Shown: positions 26,208 to 34,783, counted from the stretch's first letter. The stretch: 64,000 nucleotides of DNA from Sphingopyxis panaciterrae (GCF_011762125.1 NZ_JAASQN010000010.1:1-64000); one strand, 5' to 3'. Notes: generated by a model from the sequence alone, not told the origin. Translations and numbers: made by a program.

Positions 26208-27457
26208 CGCGCGGCGCCGCCCTCCTCCCCCTAGCCCTTGCCGCCGCGGCGATTCCGTCCGCGGCGGCAGCTTTTTCGGCCCCGGCCAATGAAGCGGTCT
26301 GCCGCGGCAGCGAAGGCTATGCCGCCAGTTTCGGGGGGCGCCGCACCTTCACGCTGCGCCCTGCCGACTTGACGGCGATCAAGGCGGCGCTGTCCGCCGA
26401 TCCGGCGATCGCCGCCGCCTATCGCGACCTGATCGCGCGCGCCGACCGGGCGCTCGCCGGCAAGCCCGGCTCGGTCATGGACAAGCGCAGCCTTCCCGTT
26501 TCGAGGGACAAGCATGATTATGTCAGCCTTGCCCGCTATTGGTGGCCCGTTCCCGCCAACCCCAAGGGCGCCTATGTGCGCCGCGACGGCCAGACGAACC
26601 CCGAGATCGAAAGCGACCGCTTCGACCGTAGTGCGCTGAGCCGCATGGCGCGGAGCGCCGATGTGCTGGCGCTGGCTTATTATTACAGCGGCGAAGCGAA
26701 ATATGCCGACGGCGCGGCGGCGGTGATCCGGGCCTGGTTCCTCGACCCCGCCACCGCAATGAACCCGAATATGAACCATGCGCAGGCGGTGCCCGGCGTC
26801 GCCGACGGGCGGCCCGAAGGGGTGCTCGACGGGGCAAGCTTCATCGCGGCGATCGATGCCGCCGGACTGATCGCGCCGTCGGGGGCGCTGACCCCCGCCG
26901 AGACGCGGGGGCTGGAAGGCTGGTTCTCGCGCTATGTCGACTGGATGCTGACCAGCCCGAACGGCCGGGGCGAACGGGCGGCCAAGAATAACCACGGCCT
27001 GTGGTACGACGCCCAGATCGCGCGCTTCGCGCTGTTCGCCCGCCGCACCGATGTCGCGGCCCGCGTCGCCGCCGCCTTTCCCAAGGCCCGCATCGACCGG
27101 CAGATCGATCCTTCGGGGGCGCTGCCCGCCGAACTGACGCGCACCCGCAGCTTCCATTATTCGCTCTATGCACTCGCCGCCGCCTATGACGTCGCCGACA
27201 GCGCCGCCTGCTTGGGCATCGACCTCTATGATCACGAGGGCGCCAAAGGGCGCTCGCTGCGCAAGGCGACCGACCATGTCGCCGCCTATCGGAACCGCGC
27301 CGCCGACTGGCCGTATCCGGAAATGCACTGGCCCGCCGGAACACTCGACGAACTGTTGGTCCGCGCCGATATCGCCTGGGGTCCGGGCACCTATCCGCGC
27401 ACCGCGCACGACGACTTCGCACTACGTTACCGCATCGTCCCGGGAGCCCGCCGATGA
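26204..27457 (+). CDS. Alginate-lyase-fold polysaccharide lyase (PL5/PL38-like), copy 1
   Basis: Likely cleaves a polyuronide by beta-elimination. The 417-residue product has a signal peptide (LPLALAAAAIPSAAAA) and the alginate_lyase superfamily pattern: YWWPVPANPKGAYVRRDGQT, MNPNMNHAQAVPG, the catalytic-type Asn-His in AKNNHGLWYDAQ, and RTRSFHYSLYAL, which carries Arg, His and Tyr. It starts with GTG overlapping the receptor stop. Substrate (alginate, glucuronan or another uronan) cannot be told from sequence; ManD and the GH105-like enzyme next to it favour a glucuronate-containing polymer. Confidence 0.82.
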   Translation: MTRGAALLPLALAAAAIPSAAAAFSAPANEAVCRGSEGYAASFGGRRTFTLRPADLTAIKAALSADPAIAAAYRDLIARADRALAGKPGSVMDKRSLPVSRDKHDYVSLARYWWPVPANPKGAYVRRDGQTNPEIESDRFDRSALSRMARSADVLALAYYYSGEAKYADGAAAVIRAWFLDPATAMNPNMNHAQAVPGVADGRPEGVLDGASFIAAIDAAGLIAPSGALTPAETRGLEGWFSRYVDWMLTSPNGRGERAAKNNHGLWYDAQIARFALFARRTDVAARVAAAFPKARIDRQIDPSGALPAELTRTRSFHYSLYALAAAYDVADSAACLGIDLYDHEGAKGRSLRKATDHVAAYRNRAADWPYPEMHWPAGTLDELLVRADIAWGPGTYPRTAHDDFALRYRIVPGARR

Positions 27458-28632
27458 TCGCGCGGCGCACGCTGCTCCTCGCCGCGCTGCTCGCCGGACC
27501 TGCCGCCTATGCCCGGCCCGGCGTCCGGCCATATCCGGATATTCGCGCGATCGAGCGCCGCCGCCTGCTGCCGCGTGCGACCGCGTTGCTGGACGGCGCG
27601 CCGCGCACGATCGCCGCGATCAACGCGCCGCGCAGCCCGGCGGGACCGCAGGACTATTATTCCGAGGGCGATTATTGGTGGCCCGATCCTGCCAACCCCG
27701 GCGGTGCCTATATACGCCGCGACGGCCGCTCGAACCCCGACAAGTTCGACGGTCACCGCGACGCATTGATCGCCTTCGGCCGCGATGTGCCGACGCTTGC
27801 GGCGGCGTGGGACCTGACCGGCGATCCGCGCTTCGCCCGCGCCGCGATGCGCCATCTGGACGCGTGGTTCGTCGATCCGGCGACGCGGATGAACCCGGAC
27901 CTCGCCCATGCGCAGGCGATCATCGGGGTGAACAGCGGCCGCGCGATCGGGGTGATCGACACGCTGCAGATCGTCGAGGTCGCGCGCGCCGCGACGCTGT
28001 TCGCGGCGCGCCAGGCGCCGGGCTATGCGGCGATCCGCGTCGGCGTCGAGCGCTGGTTCACCGACTATCTCGACTGGCTGACGACATCCCCGTTCGGGAT
28101 CGAAGAACGCGACCAGCAGAATAACCATGGCACCTGCTGGCTGTTGCAGGCGGCCGCCTTTGCCACCCTGCTCGATCGGAAGCCGGTACTTGATGCCGCG
28201 CGCGCGCGGCTGCAAACCGTGATCATCCCTAGCCAGATCGAACCCGATGGGCGTCAGCCGCTCGAACTCGCGCGCACCAAGCCTTACGCCTATTCGCTGT
28301 TCAACCTCGACGTGCTCGCCGCCGCGGCATGGCTGCTTGCCGAGCGGTCCGGCGCGCTTATCGCGTGGCAGACGTCCGACGGCCGGTCGATCGGCGGCGC
28401 GATCGCGTGGATGGCGCCCTTCATCGCCGACAAGCGCCAATGGCCGCTCGCCCCCGACATCGAATATTGGGACGGGTTTCCGGTCCGCCAGCCGAGCCTG
28501 TTGTTCGGCGCCCTGGCGCTGGATCGCCCCGGCTGGCTCGAGCTGTGGCAACGGCTCGACCCCGATCCGAAGATCGGCGAGGTCTTGCGCAATTTCCCGG
28601 TCCGCCAGCCACTGCTGTGGCTGAAGGATTGA
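27454..28632 (+). CDS. Alginate-lyase-fold polysaccharide lyase, divergent copy 2
   Basis: Paralogue of the preceding gene, translationally coupled to it (ATGA). The 392-residue product has a signal peptide (RTLLLAALLAGPAAYA), DYWWPDPANPGGAYIRRDGR, MNPDLAHAQAIIG and QQNNHGTCW. Where copy 1 reads RTRSFHYSLY, this one reads RTKPYAYSLF: an Arg becomes Lys, the His becomes Ala and the last Tyr becomes Phe. It may have another substrate specificity or reduced activity. Fold assignment is firm; activity is uncertain. Confidence 0.78.
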   Translation: MIARRTLLLAALLAGPAAYARPGVRPYPDIRAIERRRLLPRATALLDGAPRTIAAINAPRSPAGPQDYYSEGDYWWPDPANPGGAYIRRDGRSNPDKFDGHRDALIAFGRDVPTLAAAWDLTGDPRFARAAMRHLDAWFVDPATRMNPDLAHAQAIIGVNSGRAIGVIDTLQIVEVARAATLFAARQAPGYAAIRVGVERWFTDYLDWLTTSPFGIEERDQQNNHGTCWLLQAAAFATLLDRKPVLDAARARLQTVIIPSQIEPDGRQPLELARTKPYAYSLFNLDVLAAAAWLLAERSGALIAWQTSDGRSIGGAIAWMAPFIADKRQWPLAPDIEYWDGFPVRQPSLLFGALALDRPGWLELWQRLDPDPKIGEVLRNFPVRQPLLWLKD

Positions 28633-28643
28633 GCGGGCTAGGT

Positions 28644-28666
28644 CTGTTTCAGTTGCACTGAAACAG
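28644..28666. terminator. Short palindrome after the lyase operon
   Basis: CTGTTTCAGT and ACTGAAACAG form perfect 10-bp arms around TGC, 12 nt past the stop codon. There is no U-tract next to it; it may act with the larger repeat that follows. Confidence 0.4.
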
Positions 28667-28669
28667 GCT

Positions 28670-28750
28670 CGGCACCGGCCCGCTCCCCCGCCCGGCCTCC
28701 CTGACGATAGTAACCTATGGGAGGCCGGGCGGGGGAGCGGGCCGGTGCCG
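28670..28750. terminator. Perfect 32-bp inverted repeat, probable bidirectional terminator
   Basis: The left arm 28670-28701 (starting CGGCACCGGCCCGC) and right arm 28719-28750 are exact reverse complements with a 17-nt loop. TTTT follows on the plus strand. It separates the convergent lyase and PilZ genes. The GC-rich arms are longer than needed for termination. Confidence 0.6.
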
Positions 28751-28774
28751 TTTTCACGTCAGTGGATAAAGACG

Positions 28775-29404
28775 TCAGCCTTCGAGGCGGCGGATGCTTT
28801 CGAGGTCGGTGCGGTCGAGCGGCGCGGTGAGCCACAGCCCCCCGCGGCCGCCGCGCGACCAGCGGACGACCGCCTGGCGCTTGATGCCGCCTTCGAGGAT
28901 CAGCTTGAGCACCATGCCCGCCTCGAAGCGGCCGTCGTGGATGAAGCCCGCACCCGATTGCGAGACGTCGACGAGGTCGATCGGGACCGTCGCGTCGTCG
29001 GTCGCCGCGGTCGCCTTGACCCGCACGGGCAGGCGCGGTGCGCGATAGCCGCCCTCGCGCTGTTCGGCGGCGAGCTGTTTGAGCAGGCCGACACCGTCGA
29101 TCTCCTTATCGAACGCAACGCCGCAGCGGCCCTTTTCGGCCCAGACGACCCGCCCGGTCAGCACGACATTTTCCGACAGCGCAATCTCCAGCCGTTCGCC
29201 CGTTTCGACGGGAACGTCGGCCGACAGCATCATGCCGCGATCGGATATATTGCGCACCCGCCACAGGCCGGCGTCATCCTCGCGTTCGATCTTCGCGATT
29301 CGGCAGACCGTGCAGAAGCGGTCGGCGGCGCGGCGATCGGTTTCGCTTTCAATCTGGTTCGATGGATCGTCCATCGGGCTGGGAAAACCCCCCATATCCT
29401 TCAT
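28775..29404 (-). CDS. Protein with two PilZ domains (c-di-GMP binding)
   Basis: Probable c-di-GMP effector. The roughly 209-residue product has two tandem PilZ domains. The first has RRAADR and NISDRG, the second RAPRLPVR and DVSQSGAG, that is the RxxxR and D/NxSxxG elements needed for c-di-GMP binding. The start is uncertain: ATG at 29404, 29395 and 29374 are possible, and 29395 has GAGG about 9 nt upstream. There is no membrane segment. A link to motility control is reasonable because flagellar genes are in the same window, but nothing here proves it. Confidence 0.82.
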   Translation of the reverse strand: MKDMGGFPSPMDDPSNQIESETDRRAADRFCTVCRIAKIEREDDAGLWRVRNISDRGMMLSADVPVETGERLEIALSENVVLTGRVVWAEKGRCGVAFDKEIDGVGLLKQLAAEQREGGYRAPRLPVRVKATAATDDATVPIDLVDVSQSGAGFIHDGRFEAGMVLKLILEGGIKRQAVVRWSRGGRGGLWLTAPLDRTDLESIRRLEG

Positions 29405-29523
29405 CCTCGCTTGCAGCACCCGAGGTCAGCGGGCGAGTGAAATTTTGGTGGCGCGCGCCCATTTTTATGAAGGATGTCCCCACAGCATCCATCCTGATTG
29501 CTGCGTATTATTCCTTAGCAATG

Positions 29524-29540
29524 GTTAGGGATTCCCTAAC
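29524..29540. promoter_or_regulatory. Perfect 17-bp palindrome of unknown role
   Basis: GTTAGGGATTCCCTAAC has perfect 8-bp arms around one base. It lies about 120 nt upstream of the PilZ start and 24 nt past the FMN reductase stop, so it could be a terminator stem or an operator. A second weak inverted repeat (ATTGCT / AGCAAT) lies just before it. Confidence 0.35.
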
Positions 29541-29563
29541 GGCAACCTGCAAATGCGAGGAGT

Positions 29564-30190
29564 TCAGGCGGAGGCGGCGGGCAGCGCTTCGCGCATCGCG
29601 GCGCGGTGCCGTTGCTGCATGTCGGCAAAGATCATGACCTGCCGCGCCATCAGGTCGAGTTGCGCCGCGATTCCCGGGTCGGCAACCGCGCCATCATCGC
29701 CGAAAACCGGCTGCGCCGAATTGACCGTAACCGCCATCGGCGTCGGCCAGCCGCGCAGGGCATGGGTGATCGAGCGCAGGGTGGCCAGCGTGCTGCCCGT
29801 CGCCTGCCAGCCGCCGGCAACCGCGATCAGCCCGACCGCACGGCCATCGAAATAGGCGGCGGAATCGCCCGCCATGTCCTGCACATAATCGAGCGCATTC
29901 TTGACCAGCCCCGACACGGTGCCGTGATAACCGGGCGAGGCGATGACGACGCCGTCGGCCTGGCGCAGCGCCGCGATCATCGCCTGCGCCTTCGGACAGC
30001 GCTCGCTCCGGTGCGGCGCATACATCGGCAGGTCGATCGCCGGACCGGCGAACAGCGCCGTCGTCGCCCCCTGCGCGGCGCAGTGCGCCAGCGCGTGGGC
30101 GAGCAGCCGCTCGGCCGAGCCGCCGGGGGTCGCATTGCCGCCGAGGCCGACGATATGCGGGCAGCGGGCTGTGATGCGGCGCTCGATCAT
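29564..30190 (-). CDS. NAD(P)H-dependent FMN reductase-like flavoprotein
   Basis: The 208-residue product has the flavodoxin-like fold of this family: GLGGNATPGGSAERLL (phosphate-binding loop), ASPGYHGTVSGLVKNALDYV (flavin-binding motif) and GGWQATGSTLATLRSI. Such enzymes supply reduced FMN to two-component monooxygenases. It overlaps the dioxygenase gene by one base and is co-transcribed with it. It is also the only flavin reductase seen in the window, so it is a candidate partner for the SsuD-like monooxygenase at 46 kb (inference, 16 kb away). Confidence 0.8.
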   Translation of the reverse strand: MIERRITARCPHIVGLGGNATPGGSAERLLAHALAHCAAQGATTALFAGPAIDLPMYAPHRSERCPKAQAMIAALRQADGVVIASPGYHGTVSGLVKNALDYVQDMAGDSAAYFDGRAVGLIAVAGGWQATGSTLATLRSITHALRGWPTPMAVTVNSAQPVFGDDGAVADPGIAAQLDLMARQVMIFADMQQRHRAAMREALPAASA

Positions 30191-30954
30191 CAGTTGAAGG
30201 TGACCTGCAAACCGCCGCGCAGAAAGGCGATCGCATTGCGGCGCAGATGGCTGGTGCCCGGGTTGAGGATCGGTTCGGGTGAATATTGCGCCAGATAGAC
30301 GCGGCGCATGGTCGGGGTCGAATTGGATCCCGTCGCGTGGAGCGCGAGACTGGAGAAAGCGACGATGCTGCCCGCCGGAACCTCGAGCGTCACCCCCTCG
30401 CTGTCGCCGGTGTAGCCGACAAGGTCATTGCTGCCCGGCTGGCGGACATGCGGGACGATCCCCTCGCGCGTATCGGGCGCCTGCGAAAAGGGCAGGATCC
30501 GCACGGTGCCGTTGGCCACCGTCGTGTCGTCGAGCGTGCACCAGCAGGTGAGATAGGGCTTGTGATCGGCGGGACCGCCATTGCCGACGACATAACCCGA
30601 ATCCTGGTGCCAGCTGAACGGCATGCCCTCGCTGGCGCCCTTCACGACATATTGGTCGTAGAAGAAATAGGCGTCGTCGCCGAGCGTCGCGCGGCAGACA
30701 TCAGCCATCGTTTCGCTGAACAGCATGTCGCGGAGCGCGGGCTGGCGGCGCTGGCATTCGCCGGCGAAATAGCGCTTGCCCTTGTGACTGATGCCATCGA
30801 CTTCGACCCCGAGCGCGTCCAGGCGCGCGTCCTCGCGGTCGATCACGCGGCCGCATTCGGCTCGGAGCAGGTCGAGCAGCTCGCCTTCGAGGATGCGTTC
30901 GAAGACCGCATAGCCTTCGCTGGCGAACTGGTCGCGCTGCGCCGAGAAATCCAT
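30190..30954 (-). CDS. PhyH-family Fe(II)/2-oxoglutarate dioxygenase
   Basis: The 254-residue product has the iron triad HxD (PFSWHQDSGYV) and the distal His (SSLALHATGSNST) with the 2-oxoglutarate-binding Arg nearby (MRRVYLAQY). I chose ATG 30954, preceded by GGGAGA; the frame is open to 31032 across the promoter. It faces a LysR gene with a LysR-type box between them. The substrate is unknown. Because some bacteria remove sulfite from sulfoquinovose with an Fe/2-oxoglutarate dioxygenase, a role in the neighbouring sulfosugar cluster deserves a test. Confidence 0.82.
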   Translation of the reverse strand: MDFSAQRDQFASEGYAVFERILEGELLDLLRAECGRVIDREDARLDALGVEVDGISHKGKRYFAGECQRRQPALRDMLFSETMADVCRATLGDDAYFFYDQYVVKGASEGMPFSWHQDSGYVVGNGGPADHKPYLTCWCTLDDTTVANGTVRILPFSQAPDTREGIVPHVRQPGSNDLVGYTGDSEGVTLEVPAGSIVAFSSLALHATGSNSTPTMRRVYLAQYSPEPILNPGTSHLRRNAIAFLRGGLQVTFN

Positions 30955-31018
30955 CTTCACTCTCCCGATGTTATCTAAAGTGCCACGTAGCGCAGCATCA
31001 GCCATCGCATCCAATCGA

Positions 31019-31033
31019 ATTGCATCGAGCAAT
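31019..31033. promoter_or_regulatory. LysR-type binding box
   Basis: ATTGCATCGAGCAAT has perfect arms ATTGC / GCAAT around 5 nt and so contains the T-N11-A pattern. It lies between the divergent dioxygenase and LysR genes, 22 nt before the LysR start. Confidence 0.5.
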
Positions 31034-31054
31034 CATACGTCTATACTATGGCTC

Positions 31055-31975
31055 ATGCGAATGAGACAGGTCGAGGCGTTTCGCGCCGTGATGATGAGCG
31101 GGGGCATCACCGCCGCCGCAACGATGCTCAACATCAGCCAGCCATCGGTGAGCCGGCTGATCGCCGATATGGAACGCGCGGTGGGCTTTCGCCTGTTCGA
31201 CCGGCGCGGCGCGCGGGTGCATCCGACCGCGCAGGCGCAGGCGCTGTATGAAGCGGTGCGGCGCAGCTACGCCGGGCTCGACCTGCTCGACCAGGCGGCG
31301 CGGCGCATTCGCGCGCATCCGGTGGGCACGGTGCGGATCGCGGCGCTCGCCGCGATTGCGATGGCAATCCTGCCCGCGGTGATCGCGCGGTTCCGTATCC
31401 TGTATCCCGACATCAAGATCATCGTCGAATCGCTGGGCCAGCGTGCGATCGAGGAGCGGGTGTTCCTGGGTCAGGCCGATCTCGGCGTCGGGGTCGATAT
31501 GCAGGGACGCGAGGGCATCCGGTCGACGCCGCTCGCGCGCGCCGAATATGTCTGTATCCTGCCCGCCCACCACCCGCTCGCGGCGCGCGCGCGGTTGAAG
31601 ATATCCGATCTGGCAGGCGAGGAGTTCGTCGGCCCGATGCACGAAGCCGATGCGCTGTGGACGGGGATCGACACCGCACTGGAAACATCGGGCATCACCG
31701 TATCGCGGCGTCTGGAGACGCAGCATTCGCAAATATTATATGCCTTCGTCGAGGCCGGGCTGGGCGTGACGATCGCCGAACCGTTCAGCGCACCGCGCTT
31801 TCACCGGCTGGGGGTCGCGGTCCGCCCGATCTCGCCGCCCATATATCTGGATTTCGCGTTGCTCGAGCCCGATATCGGACCGACGCCCGAGATCGTCGCG
31901 TGGCTGAACGCCGATGTGCAGCGCGAGACGGCGGCGTGCCTGGCGCATGTGCAGCAGGTGGTGGCTTCGCGATAG
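31055..31975 (+). CDS. LysR-family regulator of the dioxygenase/FMN reductase operon
   Basis: The 306-residue product has the LysR helix-turn-helix (QVEAFRAVMMSGGITAAATM, LNISQPSVSRLIADME) and a periplasmic-binding-like effector domain (VGTVRIAALAAIAMAILPAV onward). The start is ATG 31055 or 31061; the frame remains open to 30968. The divergent position points to control of the dioxygenase and FMN reductase genes. Confidence 0.85.
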   Translation: MRMRQVEAFRAVMMSGGITAAATMLNISQPSVSRLIADMERAVGFRLFDRRGARVHPTAQAQALYEAVRRSYAGLDLLDQAARRIRAHPVGTVRIAALAAIAMAILPAVIARFRILYPDIKIIVESLGQRAIEERVFLGQADLGVGVDMQGREGIRSTPLARAEYVCILPAHHPLAARARLKISDLAGEEFVGPMHEADALWTGIDTALETSGITVSRRLETQHSQILYAFVEAGLGVTIAEPFSAPRFHRLGVAVRPISPPIYLDFALLEPDIGPTPEIVAWLNADVQRETAACLAHVQQVVASR

Positions 31976-31995
31976 AATTCCCGCTCCCTATCGTG

Positions 31996-32080
31996 GTCAT
32001 CCCGGGCTCGACCCCGGATCCCGTTTTTCGGATACCGGCAGTAGCCATGCAGCGGGACCCCGGATCGAGCCCGGGGTGAC
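31996..32080. repeat. Intergenic palindromic repeat, family A, copy 2
   Basis: GTCATCCCGGGCTCGACCCC at the left and GGATCGAGCCCGGGGTGAC at the right form the arms, with CCCGTTTTTCGG and CAGCGGGACCC inside. It is the same element as at 11955. It takes up part of the 343-nt gap before the second TonB receptor; in the rest (32085-32318) I see only AT-richer promoter-like sequence. Confidence 0.85.
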
Positions 32081-32318
32081 GATAAGGGGAACGGCGGCTT
32101 CCGGCCAAAAGCGGCCGTCAACCCAAGCCATAGCATTTGGACATAATCTACCGATATTTCTCGATTGGACTGATATGATTTTGACGCGCATCCCACTGCG
32201 TGGCGGGTTGGCCCTTTTGCCGACCGGACGATATCTGGCCGCGCACCGCGGTCTCGCCGATGGTTCCTGATCCAGGCGGGCGCATGATCCGCCGGAGGCG
32301 AATGGGGAGAGGTTTTCG

Positions 32319-34649
32319 ATGACGATGACGAAATACAGGCTGGCGCTGGCGCTTTCGACGGCCGGGGCGGCGATGCTCGCGGCCCCCGCCCATGCGCAGG
32401 AGACGGCGCCGCAGGATAGCGCCGAAACCAACGGGAGCGCCTTTGGCGGCGCCGAAATCATCGTCACGGCGCAAAAGCGCGCGCAGAATCTGCAGGATGT
32501 GCCGGTCGCCATCTCGGTGGTGTCGGGCGACCAGCTCGAGCGCGCGAACGTCAATTCGGCCGAGCAATTGTTCCAGCGTGTTCCGACGCTGACCTTTCGC
32601 AAGGGCAATACGAACAAGGATTCGGCGCTGTCGATCCGCGGCGTCGGCACGATCAGCTTCTCTTCCGGCGTCGAACCGTCGGTGTCGACGGTGATCGACG
32701 GCGTCGTTTATGCGCGCACCGGCCAGCAGACGTCGGACTTCCTGGATGTCGAGCGGATCGAAGTGCTGCGCGGCCCGCAGGGCAGCCTGTTCGGCAAGAA
32801 TGCCAGCGCCGGGGTGATCAACATCGTGTCGCGCGAACCCGGCGATACGCTGGGCGGCTATGTCGACGCCGCCTGGTACGAGGGCAATGAAATGCGGCTG
32901 CGCGCCAGCGTCGGCGGCCCGCTCGGCGAGGGCCTCAAGGCCTCGCTCACCGGTTTCTGGTCGCAATATGACGGCAATGCCCGCAACGTCTTCAACGGCC
33001 GCAAGGTCAATGGATATGAGCATTGGGGCGTGCGCGGGAAATTGATCGCCGAGCCGGTCGACGCGGTAAAGGTGACGCTGATCGCCGATTATTCGAAGAA
33101 TAGCGACAATGGCTATGCCGACAGCATCGGCACCGTCTTTTCTTCACCCTTCAACAATGCGGTGTTCATCCCCAGCCTCGCGCCGCTGACGCTAGACGGC
33201 AAGAACAAGGATATCGACAACGACCTCGATCCGTACACGAAGGACAAGAATAGCGGCGTGTCGGCGCAGATCGACGTCGACCTGGGCGCCGCAACGCTGA
33301 CGTCGATCACCGCCTATCGCCACTGGTACAACTACCAGCAGCGCGACGGCGATTTCCGGTCGGATGCCCCCAAATATGTCAACACCGGCACCGCGTCGGG
33401 CGACGTGCTGTCGCACGATCGCGGCGACCTGAAATTCGACCAGTTCACGCAGGAATTGCGCATCGCGTCGTCGAACCCGCAGTTCCTCGAATATGTCGCG
33501 GGACTTTATTTCTACAAGACGAAGGAAGTCGACTATTTCAACCGCACGGTGACATCGTGCACCGCGTCGACCTTGCCGACCGTCGGCGGGCTGACCCCGT
33601 GCGCGCCGGGATCGTCGACCTATGTCACCAACCAGGGCGACGCCGACTTCACGACCCGGCTGACGAGCTATTCGGCGTTCGGGCAGCTGACCGCCAATTT
33701 CACCGACGCGTTCCGCGGCATCGTCGGCCTGCGCTATACCGAGGACAAGGTGTCATACGACTTCGTCCGCGATTCGAGTTCGCTGACGGCGTTCCCGGGT
33801 GTGAACCCCGACTTCGCCGCCGAGGGGTCGATCAAGGAAAATGGCTGGTCGGGCAATGCCGGGCTGCAATATGACCTCAGCGATGACGTCATGGCGTACG
33901 GCATGTACACGCGCGGCTACAAGGGTCCGGCGCTCAATGTCTTCTTCAACATGCAGGCGCGCGACACTGGCCGCATCGATCCCGAAAAGTCGAATGCCTA
34001 TGAACTCGGGCTCAAGACGCGGCTGTTCGATCGCCGCGTCACGCTGAACATCGCCGCCTTTTATGCGAAATACGACAATTATCAGGCGAATTTCCTCGAT
34101 CTTGTCGCGGGGCAGGTGGTGACCCGCCTGACCAACGCCGGCACCGTGTCGACGCGCGGGATCGAGGTCGATTTCAACGCCGCATTGACCGACGATTTCT
34201 CGCTCGGCGGCGGGTTCAACTATACCGACGCGCATATCAACCAGTTCATCTGCCCGCCCGGTGCCGCGGTGACCTGCGCCGATGCAATCAACGGCAAGCC
34301 TCTGCCCTTCGCGCCCAAATATAAGGGCACGGTGACGATGGACTGGCGCCTGCCGCTCAATATCGAAGGCTTCCACGTCGATCTCAACAGCTCGCTCGTC
34401 TATCAGAGCCGCACCCAGTTCGACATCAACCAGAATCCCAACGCCTTCCAGAAAGGCTATGCGATCTGGGACGCCGGGCTGACGGTGAGCACCGCCGACG
34501 ACAAATACAGCCTGTCGCTGATCGTCAAGAATCTGACCGACAAGCATTTCGTGATCCAGCGCATCCCGAACGGCACATCGTTCATGCGCCAGATCACGCC
34601 GCGCGATGCCGAGCGTTATGCCGGGGTGACGGCGCGGATGAACTTCTGA
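32319..34649 (+). CDS. TonB-dependent receptor beside the sulfoquinovosidase gene
   Basis: Outer-membrane transporter. The 776-residue product has a signal peptide (LALALSTAGAAMLAAPAHA), a TonB box (AEIIVTAQKRAQNLQDVPVA), plug motifs (SIRGVGTISFSSGVEPSVST, VERIEVLRGPQGSLFGKNAS) and the barrel end RYAGVTARMNF. This is the siderophore/CirA-like size class rather than the larger oligosaccharide class. A terminator follows. Adjacency to the GH31 gene suggests uptake of sulfoquinovosyl glycerol or a related glycoside, but the two are not in one transcript. Confidence 0.9.
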   Translation: MTMTKYRLALALSTAGAAMLAAPAHAQETAPQDSAETNGSAFGGAEIIVTAQKRAQNLQDVPVAISVVSGDQLERANVNSAEQLFQRVPTLTFRKGNTNKDSALSIRGVGTISFSSGVEPSVSTVIDGVVYARTGQQTSDFLDVERIEVLRGPQGSLFGKNASAGVINIVSREPGDTLGGYVDAAWYEGNEMRLRASVGGPLGEGLKASLTGFWSQYDGNARNVFNGRKVNGYEHWGVRGKLIAEPVDAVKVTLIADYSKNSDNGYADSIGTVFSSPFNNAVFIPSLAPLTLDGKNKDIDNDLDPYTKDKNSGVSAQIDVDLGAATLTSITAYRHWYNYQQRDGDFRSDAPKYVNTGTASGDVLSHDRGDLKFDQFTQELRIASSNPQFLEYVAGLYFYKTKEVDYFNRTVTSCTASTLPTVGGLTPCAPGSSTYVTNQGDADFTTRLTSYSAFGQLTANFTDAFRGIVGLRYTEDKVSYDFVRDSSSLTAFPGVNPDFAAEGSIKENGWSGNAGLQYDLSDDVMAYGMYTRGYKGPALNVFFNMQARDTGRIDPEKSNAYELGLKTRLFDRRVTLNIAAFYAKYDNYQANFLDLVAGQVVTRLTNAGTVSTRGIEVDFNAALTDDFSLGGGFNYTDAHINQFICPPGAAVTCADAINGKPLPFAPKYKGTVTMDWRLPLNIEGFHVDLNSSLVYQSRTQFDINQNPNAFQKGYAIWDAGLTVSTADDKYSLSLIVKNLTDKHFVIQRIPNGTSFMRQITPRDAERYAGVTARMNF

Positions 34650-34660
34650 AGAACCCCCTG

Positions 34661-34691
34661 CCCCGCCGCGTCCGTCCACGATGCGGCGGGG
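34661..34691 (+). terminator. Terminator-like hairpin after the second TonB receptor
   Basis: CCCCGCCGC (34661-34669) pairs with GCGGCGGGG (34683-34691), followed by ATAAATTTG. It lies 12 nt past the stop codon. The following run is A/T-rich but not a pure T-tract. Confidence 0.6.
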
Positions 34692-34732
34692 ATAAATTTG
34701 TCCGATAGGTTATAGTCAGCGGCGACCTGCTG

Positions 34733-34763
34733 TCGTCGCCCCCGCCTGCGCGGGGGGCGACGA
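34733..34763. repeat. Family B palindrome in the leader of the GH31 gene
   Basis: TCGTCGCCCCCGC and its complement (with one extra G) flank CTG. It is a short relative of the repeats at 42107 and 49380. It ends about 20 nt before the GH31 start codon, so a stem here could affect translation. Confidence 0.55.
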
Positions 34764-34783
34764 CGATGGAAAGGATCCTCCCC

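Noticed and set aside
26204-28632. Interpretation of the two lyase genes as one gene split by a frameshift
   Set aside because: Each has its own signal peptide and a full-length, homologous domain, so they are tandem paralogues.
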